Positions 1 through 7,964 of a DNA stretch of 64,000 bases are shown here, piece after piece (the first letter of the stretch is position 1; each line of letters begins with the position of its first letter). The translations under genes and the position numbers were made by a program. Source of the stretch: Salinarimonas rosea DSM 21201 (GTDB lineage Bacteria; Pseudomonadota; Alphaproteobacteria; Rhizobiales; Beijerinckiaceae); contig NZ_AUBC01000006.1 of assembly GCF_000429045.1 (NCBI RefSeq), positions 186,001-250,000 of the forward strand, written 5' to 3'. Below the pieces are notes generated by a model. That model made no database searches. It saw only the letters and a list, made by a program, of their open reading frames with translations, and was not told the origin of the DNA.

Positions 1-417
1 GCGATCATGCTCGTGACCCACGACATGGGCGTCATCGCCGAGACGGCGGACCGGGTCGCGGTGATGTATGCCGGGCGCGTCGCCGAGATCGGGCCCGTTC
101 ACGACGTGGTGCGCAACCCGCTCCATCCCTATGCCGAGGGCCTGATGGGCGCGATCCCGACGCTGGCGGGCGAGGAGGCGCGCCTCGTGCAGATCCCCGG
201 ATCGATGCCGCGGCTCACCCGCATCCCGCCGGGCTGCGCCTTCAACCCGCGCTGCGGCTACCGCTTCGGGCGCTGCACCGTCGATCGGCCCGATCCGCTC
301 CCCTGGCGTGGCCACAAGGTCGCCTGCCATCTCTACGACCCGGCCTCCGGGCCGCATTTCCTCGGCGAGGGCCGCACCCTCGCCGCCGCCGAGAAGCACG
401 AGGAGGCCACGGCGTGA
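1..417 (+). CDS. Peptide/nickel ABC transporter ATP-binding protein (DppD/OppD type), C-terminal part
   Basis: This is the last 138 codons of an ABC ATPase whose start lies before the window. The reading frame is open from base 1. It opens with the H-loop region (LVTHDMGVIAETADRVAVMY), where the His contacts the ATP gamma-phosphate, and continues into the C-terminal oligopeptide-transporter domain with its Cys cluster (GCAFNPRCGYRFGRC), typical of DppD/OppD. It would energise uptake of dipeptides, oligopeptides or a similar solute at the inner membrane. The stop overlaps the next ATPase gene by four bases (GTGA), so the two are translationally coupled. Substrate cannot be told from this fragment. 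Confidence 0.93.
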   Translation, partial: AIMLVTHDMGVIAETADRVAVMYAGRVAEIGPVHDVVRNPLHPYAEGLMGAIPTLAGEEARLVQIPGSMPRLTRIPPGCAFNPRCGYRFGRCTVDRPDPLPWRGHKVACHLYDPASGPHFLGEGRTLAAAEKHEEATA

Positions 418-1418
418 CCACACAGCCCTATGTGCGCGTGAGCGATCTCTCGCGCTCCTTCGACGTCTCGAAGCCGTGGCTCAACCGGGTGATCGAGGGC
501 GGCGAGAAGCAGTATCTCAAGGCCGTCGACGGCGTCTCCTTCGACATCCCCAAAGGCGAGACCTTCGCGCTTGTGGGCGAGTCGGGCTCCGGCAAGTCGA
601 CCGTCGCGCGCATGGTCGTCGGCCTCCTGCCGCCCTCCCGCGGGGAGGTGACGATCGACGGCGTCTCGATGACGGACCGCAAGGCCGAGGCCGAGCGCCA
701 GCGGCTGCGCCGCCGCATCCAGATGGTGTTCCAGGACCCCTACGCCTCGCTCAACCCGCGCTGGCGGGTCGACCGGATCGTCGCCGAGCCGATCCGCGCC
801 TTCAAGCTGGTCGAGGGCGAGGCGGACATCCGCGCCCGGGTGGGCGAGCTGCTGACGCTGGTGGGCCTGCATCCCGACGACGGCGTCAAGTACCCGCACG
901 AGTTCTCCGGCGGCCAGCGCCAGCGCGTGGCGATCGCCCGGGCGCTGGCCTCCGAGGCGGAGTTCCTGGTCTGCGACGAGCCGACCTCGGCGCTCGACGT
1001 CTCGGTCCAGGCCCAGATCCTCAACCTGATGCGCGACCTGCAGGACAAGTTCGGCCTGACCTACCTGTTCATCTCGCACAACCTCGCCGTCGTTCGGCAC
1101 ATGGCGACGCGCATCGGCGTGATGTATCTCGGCCGGATCGTGGAGATCTCGGGCGGGCGCGAGATGTTCACGAGCCCGAAGCACCCCTACACGCGCATGC
1201 TGCTGGACGCGGTGCCGGACCTCGCGATGTCCGGTCAGGAGCGTGCACCGGTCGCGGGCGAGATCCCGAACCCGATCAACCCGCCCTCGGGCTGCACCTT
1301 CAACCCGCGCTGCCCGTGGGCGAACGAGCGCTGCCTCGCGGAGCGCCCCCCGCTCGCCGACGGCGTCGCCTGTCACGCGGTGCACGAGGGGAGGCTCGCG
1401 GTGAAGAACGCGGCGTGA
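414..1418 (+). CDS. Peptide/nickel ABC transporter ATP-binding protein (DppF/OppF type)
   Basis: A complete 334-residue ABC ATPase, the usual length for OppF/DppF. Visible motifs are Walker A (GESGSGKST, about residue 56), Q-loop (MVFQDPYASLNPRW), signature (FSGGQRQRVAIARAL), Walker B (FLVCDEPTSALD) and H-loop (FISHNLAVVRHM), followed by the oligopeptide C-terminal Cys cluster (GCTFNPRCPWANERC). It pairs with the preceding ATPase as the heterodimeric motor of a peptide-type importer whose permeases and binding protein should lie upstream. The start is GTG, chosen because it overlaps the upstream stop. An insert near residues 22-40, before the Walker A, is common in DppF-like proteins. Confidence 0.95.
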   Translation: MTTQPYVRVSDLSRSFDVSKPWLNRVIEGGEKQYLKAVDGVSFDIPKGETFALVGESGSGKSTVARMVVGLLPPSRGEVTIDGVSMTDRKAEAERQRLRRRIQMVFQDPYASLNPRWRVDRIVAEPIRAFKLVEGEADIRARVGELLTLVGLHPDDGVKYPHEFSGGQRQRVAIARALASEAEFLVCDEPTSALDVSVQAQILNLMRDLQDKFGLTYLFISHNLAVVRHMATRIGVMYLGRIVEISGGREMFTSPKHPYTRMLLDAVPDLAMSGQERAPVAGEIPNPINPPSGCTFNPRCPWANERCLAERPPLADGVACHAVHEGRLAVKNAA

Positions 1419-1433
1419 GGCCGGGGCGCCGCG

Positions 1434-2642
1434 CTATTCCGGCGTCCCACGCTTCCCCCGCCCCAGGATCGCGCCGAGGATCGCCTTGGGGCGCTGCGTG
1501 CGGAACTGGCCCCGCTCCACGGCCGCGAAGAGCAGGGCGGCGACCATCGTGCTCGTGACGAACCACATCTGCGTGTAGCTCGCGCCCACGACGAGCATCG
1601 CCAGGCCCGCGGAGAGCGCCGCGAGGGCGCCCGGGGCGACGGCCGAGTGGATGCGGGTCATGCCGAGCGCGGCGGCGGCGATCGCCGTCGCCAGGGCCGC
1701 CGCGCCGACGAGCCCGAGATCGACCCAGACCTCGAACAGGAAGGTCGCCGGCGCGCCCGGAGGGACGAGGCCGACGCTCGCGCCCCGCAGCGCCGTCTCG
1801 AAGCCGAAGCCGGTCAAGAGCCGGATCGGCTCGGCCAGGATCATGCCGCGCCAGGCGGCGAGCCCCGGCTCGAGCGGGGCGAGCGCGAGCGCCAGCGCCG
1901 GCGCGGCGAGGATCAGCCCGCCGCCGCCGAAGCCGACCAGCCGCGCGGCGAGGTGGGGCTGCGAGGCCGCCACGAGGTAGACGGCCGCGCCCGTCGCGAA
2001 GCCGGCGAAGGCGAGCGCGCTCGGCGCGAGCCCGGTCGCGATCGCCACGGCGAGCACGATCGCGACGCTCTGCAGGTCGCGCCCGCGCGAATGCAGCCAC
2101 GCCGCCGCCGGCCAGACGAGGAGCGAGAGGGCCACCACGCCGCGATCGCGGGTGAGCGTCTCCTCGTCCCAGGCCGGCCGGCTCTCGGCCAGGAGCAGGC
2201 CGATGGCGACGAGCGCCGCGAGGCCGACGCCGATCGCCAGCGGGTAGAGGTTCGCCGAGCGCATGCGCACGGGCAGGGCGAGATACCCCGCCGCGCCGAG
2301 CGCGAGCGTGGCCGCGAGGTTGCCGAGGCGCTCGCCCGCCGGCGCCGCGAAGGGGGCCCAGGCCAGCGAAAGCACCGCCCACCCGAGCGCCACGAGGCCG
2401 GCGATCCCCGCGAGCCGCCCGAAGAGGGACGCAACGCCCACCGAGATGCCGCGGTGGTCGCCGTCGATGACGGCGGCGATGGCGAGGAGCGCGACGCCGA
2501 TCGGCGCGAGCACGACCACGCCGCGGCGCGTGACGAGCGCCACCACCGGCAGCCCGATCATCAGGATGGCGAAGCCGAGCCGGCGCAGCAGCGCGGCCGC
2601 GTCCGCGGCGGGATCTCTTTGGGGGGAACGCTGGCGCGCCAT
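1434..2642 (-). CDS. Polytopic membrane protein, O-antigen ligase/polymerase-like
   Basis: A 402-residue protein made almost entirely of hydrophobic segments (about ten likely membrane spans) with a larger hydrophilic loop near residues 255-300 and a short basic C-terminus. The topology, and the late conserved-looking segment FEVWVDLGLVGA that follows the loop, resemble the O-antigen ligase/polymerase (Wzy/WaaL) superfamily, which joins polysaccharide units at the periplasmic face. No glycan genes flank it, so the substrate is unknown and the family call is tentative. It converges on the ABC operon, with only about 15 bases between the stops. Confidence 0.55.
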   Translation of the reverse strand: MARQRSPQRDPAADAAALLRRLGFAILMIGLPVVALVTRRGVVVLAPIGVALLAIAAVIDGDHRGISVGVASLFGRLAGIAGLVALGWAVLSLAWAPFAAPAGERLGNLAATLALGAAGYLALPVRMRSANLYPLAIGVGLAALVAIGLLLAESRPAWDEETLTRDRGVVALSLLVWPAAAWLHSRGRDLQSVAIVLAVAIATGLAPSALAFAGFATGAAVYLVAASQPHLAARLVGFGGGGLILAAPALALALAPLEPGLAAWRGMILAEPIRLLTGFGFETALRGASVGLVPPGAPATFLFEVWVDLGLVGAAALATAIAAAALGMTRIHSAVAPGALAALSAGLAMLVVGASYTQMWFVTSTMVAALLFAAVERGQFRTQRPKAILGAILGRGKRGTPE

Positions 2643-2835
2643 GGTCGCGGGGGCCTGACCGGTCTAGAAGGGCTGTCGATGCGCCCGCCGCGCGGGAGAC
2701 GCCCGGGCCGACGGGGCACCATAACAGACCGGCCCCGCCTGGACCTGTGCGCCGGATGCAACACATTCGCCGATGCGCGCGTCGTGTCCGACGCGGCGCG
2801 GACGCGACGGCGATGCGAACGACCGGGAGAGTGCG

Positions 2836-3993
2836 ATGGCGGGCGTGACGCGTCTGGTCCTGGCGGGGGGAGGGCACAGCCACGCGATCGTGCTCGACGC
2901 CCTGCGCCGCAGGCCGGAGCCGGGGCTCGAGGTGACGCTCGTCTCGCCGGCGGCCGCCTCGCCCTATTCCGGCATGCTGCCGGGCCACGTCGCCGGGATC
3001 TACAGCCGCGAGGCGATGCACATCGACGTGCGCCGCCTCGTCGCGGCCGCGGGCGGGCGCTTCGTCGAGGACGCGGTCGCGCGGGTCGACGCGCCGGCGC
3101 GGCGCGTGCTGACGCGCGGCGGCGCGACGATCCCCTACGATCTGCTCTCGCTCGACATCGGCATCACCCCCGACCTCTCGGCCATCGCCGGCGCAGACGC
3201 GCACGCGATCGCGGTCAAGCCCATCGGCGACCTCCTCGACAAGCTCGATCGGCTGGTCGCCGCCGTGCGGGCGCCCGACGGGCCGCAGGACGTGGCGATC
3301 GTCGGCGGCGGCGCGGCGGGCCTGTGCCTCGCCTTCGCGCTGGCGCGGCGGCTGCGGGCGGAAGCCGCCGACGCCGGGCGGGACGGCGCGCGCCTGCGCC
3401 CGACGCTGATCACGGCCCACGCTCTCCTGCCGGACCTCAACGCCCGCGCCCGCCGCCTCGCCCGCGCGGCGCTGGCGCGTGCCGGCATCGGGCTCGTCGA
3501 GGACGACCGCGCCTGCGCGATCGCGCCGCGGTCGGTGACGCTCGCGAGCGGCCGGGAGATCGCGGCCGACGCGACCCTCGTCGCCGTGGGCGCCGGCGCG
3601 CCGCAGCTGATCGCGCAGTCGGGCCTCGCGACCGACCCGCAGGGCTTCCTCGCCGTGCGGCCGACCCTCCAGGCCGTGGGCGACGACGCGATCTTCGGCG
3701 CAGGCGATTGCGCCACGTCCGTCACGGACCCGCGTCCCAAGGCCGGCGTCTTCGCCGTGCGCCAGGGTCCGGCGCTCGTGGAGAACCTGCGGCGCGCCGT
3801 CCGCGGCGCGCCGCTCCTGCCGTTCCAGCCGCAAAAGGACTGGCTCGTGCTGATGTCCACCGCCGACGGGCGCGCCATCGCCGCGCGGGGCCGCCACCTC
3901 GCGCTGGAAGGGCGCGCGGTCTGGTGGCTGAAGGACCGGATCGACCGGCGCTTCGTCGAGGGGCTGGCGGTGCGCGGAGCGCGCCCCGCGTGA
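2836..3993 (+). CDS. FAD-dependent pyridine nucleotide-disulfide oxidoreductase (NDH-2/SelD-N-terminal-like)
   Basis: A 385-residue flavoprotein. It starts with an FAD-binding Rossmann motif that carries a characteristic GGGHSH, has a second nucleotide-binding glycine motif ([14 protein letters not shown]) near residue 155 and an FAD-contacting IFGAGDCAT near residue 290. The GGGHSH opening and overall size match the family found fused to the N-terminus of selenophosphate synthetase in some bacteria and free-standing in others; type II NADH dehydrogenases are the wider kin. The ATG at 2836 is chosen over an in-frame upstream start because GGGAGA precedes it and the flavin motif follows directly. 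Redox partner and role are unknown. Confidence 0.8.
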   Translation: MAGVTRLVLAGGGHSHAIVLDALRRRPEPGLEVTLVSPAAASPYSGMLPGHVAGIYSREAMHIDVRRLVAAAGGRFVEDAVARVDAPARRVLTRGGATIPYDLLSLDIGITPDLSAIAGADAHAIAVKPIGDLLDKLDRLVAAVRAPDGPQDVAIVGGGAAGLCLAFALARRLRAEAADAGRDGARLRPTLITAHALLPDLNARARRLARAALARAGIGLVEDDRACAIAPRSVTLASGREIAADATLVAVGAGAPQLIAQSGLATDPQGFLAVRPTLQAVGDDAIFGAGDCATSVTDPRPKAGVFAVRQGPALVENLRRAVRGAPLLPFQPQKDWLVLMSTADGRAIAARGRHLALEGRAVWWLKDRIDRRFVEGLAVRGARPA

Positions 3994-4060
3994 CCTCGCG
4001 CCCGTCGCCGTGCTAAGAGCGACGTCCCCGTGTCGCCAATGCCTTCGCGAGCGAGAGCCC

Positions 4061-5398
4061 ATGTCCGCGTCGACCGCACCCGAGCCCGCCGCCAAGAGCA
4101 CCGCGAAGCCCGCGCCGCTGCGCGCCGTGCCCGCGTCGTCGCCGCTCGAGGGCATCATGCGCCAGATCGGCCGCGCCGCACGCGCCGCCGCGCGCAGGCT
4201 CGCCGTCACGCCCGCGGCGACGAAGGACGCGGCGCTCGCCGCCATGGCCGCCGCGATCCGCGAGGACACGGCTGCGATCCTCGCCGAGAACGCGGCGGAC
4301 GTGGCGGCGGCGCGGGCGGCCGGGCAGCCGGCGTCCTATCTGGACCGCCTGACGCTGACGCCGGAGCGCGTCGAGGCCATCGCCGCCGCCGTCGAGGCGA
4401 TCGCGGCGTTGCCCGATCCGGTGGGCCGGGTGCTCGCCACGTTCGAGCGGCCGAACGGGCTCGTGATCGAGCGCGTGGCGACCCCGCTCGGCGTGATCGG
4501 GGTGATCTTCGAGGCGCGCCCCAACGTCACCGCGGACGCCGGCGCGCTCTGCCTCAAGGCGGGCAACGCCGCGATCCTGCGCACCGGCTCCGATTCGATC
4601 CGCGGTGCCGGCGCCATCGCCGCCGCCATGCGACGCGGGCTGAAGCAGGCGGGGCTGCCGGAGGACGCGATCCAGCTCGTGCCGACGAAGGACCGCGAGG
4701 CGGTCGGCATGATGCTCGCCGGCCTCGACGGCAACGTCGACGTCATCGTGCCCCGCGGCGGCAAGAGCCTCGTCGCGCGGGTGCAGGCGGATGCCCGCGT
4801 CCCGGTCTTCGCGCACCTGGAGGGCATCTGCCACGTCTTCGTCCACGCGGCGGCGGACCTCGAGATGGCGAAGGCGATCGTGAAGAACGCCAAGCTGCGG
4901 CGCACCGGCATCTGCGGCGCGGCCGAGACGCTCCTCGTCGACCGCGCCTGCGCCGCGACGCACCTCGCGCCCCTCGTGACCATGCTGCTCGACGCCGGCT
5001 GTGCGGTGCGCGGCGACGAGGCCACCCGCGCCGTCGACCCGCGGGTCGAGCCGGCGAGCGAGCAGGATTGGCGCACGGAATATCTCGACGCGATCATCTC
5101 CGTGCGCGTCGTCGACGGCATCGAGGAGGCGATGCGCCACATCGCGACGTACGGGTCCGGGCATACGGAATCGATCCTCACCGAGGACGCGGCGGCGGCG
5201 GAGCGGTTCCTGGCGGAGGTCGATTCGGCCATCGTGATGCACAACGCCTCGACCCAGTTCGCCGACGGCGGCGAGTTCGGCTTCGGCGCGGAGATCGGCA
5301 TCGCCACCGGGCGTATGCACGCCCGCGGGCCGGTGGGCGTCGAGCAGCTCGCCTCGTTCAAGTACCGCGTGCGCGGCACGGGCCAGACACGGCCGTGA
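4061..5398 (+). CDS. proA: Gamma-glutamyl phosphate reductase (glutamate-5-semialdehyde dehydrogenase)
   Basis: A 445-residue enzyme of the aldehyde dehydrogenase superfamily that reduces gamma-glutamyl phosphate to glutamate-5-semialdehyde with NADPH, the second step of proline synthesis in the cytoplasm. Recognisable ProA segments are [14 protein letters not shown], the nucleotide region [15 protein letters not shown], the catalytic Cys segment ([15 protein letters not shown]) and [11 protein letters not shown] near the end. The first ~35 residues are a low-complexity Ala/Pro extension before the usual ProA start. The ATG at 4061 is preferred to a GTG at 4010, which has no ribosome site. 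It lies just ahead of nadD; the common proB partner is not upstream. Confidence 0.95.
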   Translation: MSASTAPEPAAKSTAKPAPLRAVPASSPLEGIMRQIGRAARAAARRLAVTPAATKDAALAAMAAAIREDTAAILAENAADVAAARAAGQPASYLDRLTLTPERVEAIAAAVEAIAALPDPVGRVLATFERPNGLVIERVATPLGVIGVIFEARPNVTADAGALCLKAGNAAILRTGSDSIRGAGAIAAAMRRGLKQAGLPEDAIQLVPTKDREAVGMMLAGLDGNVDVIVPRGGKSLVARVQADARVPVFAHLEGICHVFVHAAADLEMAKAIVKNAKLRRTGICGAAETLLVDRACAATHLAPLVTMLLDAGCAVRGDEATRAVDPRVEPASEQDWRTEYLDAIISVRVVDGIEEAMRHIATYGSGHTESILTEDAAAAERFLAEVDSAIVMHNASTQFADGGEFGFGAEIGIATGRMHARGPVGVEQLASFKYRVRGTGQTRP

Positions 5399-5405
5399 CC
5401 CCCGC

Positions 5406-6032
5406 ATGATCCGGCTCCCGCCGGCGGCGGCCGGCATGCGAATCGGGCTGTTCGGCGGGTCCTTCAACCCGCCGCACGCGGGCCACCTGCATGTCGGGCG
5501 CATGGCCATCCGCCGCCTCCGGCTCGACCGGCTCTGGTGGCTCGTGACGCCGGGCAATCCGCTGAAGGAACGCGCGGGCCTGCCGTCGCTGCCGGAGCGC
5601 ATGGCGGCGGCGCGGCGGCTCGCGCGCGATCCGCGCATCGTCGTCACCGGCTTCGAGGCCGAGCTGCCCGCGCCCTACACGATCGGCACGATCCGCTATC
5701 TCCAGCGCCGGCTGCCGGAGGTGCGCTTCGTCTGGATCATGGGGGCGGACAGCCTCGCCACCTTCCATCGCTGGCAGGACTGGCGCGAGATCGCCGCACG
5801 CGTGCCGATCGCGGTGGTCGACCGCCCCGGCCTGACGCTCGCCGCACCGTTCTCGCCGGCGGCGCGGGTCCTCGCGCGCGCACGCCGGCCGGAGGGCGAG
5901 GCGGCCGCGCTCGCCGACGCCGCGCCGCCGGCCTGGACCTTCCTGCACGGGCGCCGCTCGACCCTCTCCTCGACGGCGCTGCGCCGGGCGAGCGCGACGG
6001 GCGGCGGAACCGAAGCGGTCCCCGGCGCCTGA
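5406..6032 (+). CDS. nadD: Nicotinate-nucleotide adenylyltransferase
   Basis: A 208-residue nucleotidyltransferase that adenylates nicotinate mononucleotide to deamido-NAD, a core NAD-synthesis step. The family motif [17 protein letters not shown] (phosphate-binding, HxGH type) lies at about residues 14-30. The substrate region ([12 protein letters not shown]), [17 protein letters not shown] and the late ISSTxLR-type motif (here [11 protein letters not shown]) are all present. It begins seven bases after proA, so the two are probably co-transcribed. The internal ATG at 5436 is an alternative start that would remove ten residues. The ribosome silencing factor gene rsfS that often follows nadD is absent here. 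Confidence 0.95.
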   Translation: MIRLPPAAAGMRIGLFGGSFNPPHAGHLHVGRMAIRRLRLDRLWWLVTPGNPLKERAGLPSLPERMAAARRLARDPRIVVTGFEAELPAPYTIGTIRYLQRRLPEVRFVWIMGADSLATFHRWQDWREIAARVPIAVVDRPGLTLAAPFSPAARVLARARRPEGEAAALADAAPPAWTFLHGRRSTLSSTALRRASATGGGTEAVPGA

Positions 6033-6105
6033 CTCCCTGCGCGGGGCGCGGCCGTTCGCGGCGCGGGAGGCGAGGCGAGAAAGAGGCGAGGGGAGGAGGA
6101 TCGCG

Positions 6106-6753
6106 ATGACCGAGGTGCAGGACGCCGTGCTCGCGCGGCTGATGGAGCGCCACGGGCGCACCTTTTGCGACGAGCTCGGCATCGACATCGCGCGCGGCAC
6201 GCCCTCGCCGCTGTTCCGCTGGCTGGTCGCCTCGATCCTGTTCTCGGCGCGCATCGGCGCGGACCTGGCGACGAAGGCGGCGCGGGCGCTGTCGGACGCC
6301 GGCTGGCAGACCTCCGGCAAGATGGCGCAGAGCACCTGGGAGGAGCGGGTGCGCGTGCTCAACCAGTCCGGCTACGCCCGCTACGACGAGAGCACCGCGC
6401 GCATGCTCGGCGAGGACGTCGCGCTCGTCGAGGAGCGCTGGAAGGGCGACCTGCGGCGCCTGCGCGAGGCGGCGGGGCGCGACCCGGAGGAGGAGCGCAC
6501 CCTCCTGAAGGAGTTCAAGGGCCTGGGCGACGTCGGGGCCGACATCTTCTTCCGCGAGGCGCAGATCGTCTGGGACGAGCACTACCCCTTCGTCGATGGG
6601 CGCGGGCTCGAGACCGCACAGGACCTCGGCCTTCCCGGCGACGCCACGACGCTGGCCAAGCGCGTCTCCAAGCGCGACCTGCCCCGGCTCGCGGCGGCGC
6701 TCGCCCGGGCACGGCTCGAGGGCGATCTCGACGCGATCCGCAAGGGCGATTGA
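6106..6753 (+). CDS. Endonuclease III-like HhH-GPD superfamily protein
   Basis: A 215-residue protein with the helical layout of base-excision glycosylases: an N-terminal helical segment (FRWLVASILFSARI), then a helix-hairpin-helix (FKGLGDVGADIFF, about residues 138-150) followed by an Asp in VDGRG where endonuclease III has VDTH. The hairpin lacks the Lys used by bifunctional glycosylase/lyases, and the C-terminal four-cysteine iron-sulfur loop is missing. If active it would therefore be a monofunctional glycosylase, or a degenerate DNA-binding relative. A good ribosome site (GGGGAGGAGGA) precedes the ATG. Substrate base is unknown. Confidence 0.72.
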   Translation: MTEVQDAVLARLMERHGRTFCDELGIDIARGTPSPLFRWLVASILFSARIGADLATKAARALSDAGWQTSGKMAQSTWEERVRVLNQSGYARYDESTARMLGEDVALVEERWKGDLRRLREAAGRDPEEERTLLKEFKGLGDVGADIFFREAQIVWDEHYPFVDGRGLETAQDLGLPGDATTLAKRVSKRDLPRLAAALARARLEGDLDAIRKGD

Positions 6754-6834
6754 CAAGGGCGGTCGAGGACGCGTGCGGATGGCGCGGGGTGCTCGAACGG
6801 CGTATGAGGTTTACAACCTGTCCCGGAGCGCCCC

Positions 6835-7449
6835 ATGGACCTCGCCGCCCTCCTCGCCTTCGCCGCGATCCTCTTCGTCGCCGCCGCCGCACCCGGCCCG
6901 GGCATCGCGGCGATCGTGGCGCGCGTGCTCGGCCGCGGGACAGACGGGGCCGTGGCCTTCACCATCGGCCTCGCCATCGGCGACGTGGTCTGGCTCACCT
7001 GCGCGATCTTCGGGCTCGCGGCGCTGGCGCAGAGCTTCCACGGCGTGTTCGTGGCCGTGAAGCTGATCGGCGCGGCCTACCTGCTCTACCTCGCCTGGAA
7101 GCTGTGGACCGCGCCCGTCGTCGCCCGCGAGATCACGGCGCAGGCGCCGAAGGAGGGCGTCGCCAGGCTGTTCCTGGCGGGCCTCGCCGTGACGCTCGGC
7201 AACCCCAAGACAATGGTCTTCTACCTCGCCCTCCTGCCCACCGTGCTCGACGTCGCCTCGGTGACGGCGCTGGGCTACGCCGAGCTCGTCGGCGTGACGC
7301 TCGCCGTGCTCGGCGTGGTCTTCGCCGGCTACATCGTGCTGGCCGCCCGCGCCCGGCGCCTGTTCACCAGCCCGCGGGCGATGCGGGTGCTGAACCGGGT
7401 GACCGGGACGGTGATGGCGGGGGCGGCGGTCACGGTGGCGACGCGCTAG
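6835..7449 (+). CDS. LysE/RhtB family amino-acid exporter
   Basis: A 204-residue inner-membrane protein with about six hydrophobic segments. It has the family's N-terminal APGPG motif (AAAPGPGIAAIVARVLGRG) and the mid-protein GLAVTLGNPKTMVFYLALLP segment, both standard for LysE/RhtB exporters of amino acids or homoserine lactone-like solutes. Length is normal for the family. It converges on tadA, and the two genes share a CTAG at 7446-7449 as overlapping stop codons, leaving no room for a terminator between them. Confidence 0.9.
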   Translation: MDLAALLAFAAILFVAAAAPGPGIAAIVARVLGRGTDGAVAFTIGLAIGDVVWLTCAIFGLAALAQSFHGVFVAVKLIGAAYLLYLAWKLWTAPVVAREITAQAPKEGVARLFLAGLAVTLGNPKTMVFYLALLPTVLDVASVTALGYAELVGVTLAVLGVVFAGYIVLAARARRLFTSPRAMRVLNRVTGTVMAGAAVTVATR

Positions 7450-7922
7450 CGCCGCTCCCTGAAGAAGCCTCGCAAGAGCTCCCCCGCCGCCACCTCCCCG
7501 ATCCCGGAATAGACCTCCGGCGCGTGGTGGCAGGTGGCTTGCGCGTAGAACCGCCCGCCGTGCTCCACGCCGCCGCCCTTCGGGTCGGCGGCGCCGTAGT
7601 AGAGACGGCGGATGCGCGCGAACGAGATCGCGGCGGCGCACATGGCGCAGGGCTCGAGCGTGACGTAGAGGTCGCAGCCCACGAGACGCTCGTCGCCGAT
7701 CGCCGCGCAGGCGGCGCGGATGGCGACGATCTCGGCGTGGGCGGTGGGATCGTTCTCCTCGCGGGTGCGGTTCGCGCCCCCGGCGAGGACGCGGCCGTCC
7801 TTCACCACGACGGCGCCGACCGGCACCTCGCCGCGGCCGGAGGCGGCGCGCGCTTCCTCGAGCGCGCGGTCCATGAAGCCGGCCTTCGCACCGCCCGAAT
7901 CGGATCCGCTCCTCGCCGTCAT
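7446..7922 (-). CDS. tadA: tRNA-specific adenosine deaminase
   Basis: A 158-residue zinc deaminase that converts the wobble adenosine of tRNA-Arg(ACG) to inosine. The catalytic motifs are present: HAE (DPTAHAEIVAIRAAC, His zinc ligand and proton-shuttling Glu) and PCxxC (TLEPCAMCAAAI, the two Cys zinc ligands). The N-terminal MDRALEEARAA helix and VPVGAVVV strand are also typical. The start could be this ATG or the internal one at 7874, just before the conserved helix. It is divergent from the rluB-like gene with 42 bases between the starts, a pairing often seen in alphaproteobacteria. Confidence 0.96.
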   Translation of the reverse strand: MTARSGSDSGGAKAGFMDRALEEARAASGRGEVPVGAVVVKDGRVLAGGANRTREENDPTAHAEIVAIRAACAAIGDERLVGCDLYVTLEPCAMCAAAISFARIRRLYYGAADPKGGGVEHGGRFYAQATCHHAPEVYSGIGEVAAGELLRGFFRERR

Positions 7923-7964
7923 GATGCCCTCGCGTCGCCGCAGACGAAGTGCTATCAGGCGCGC

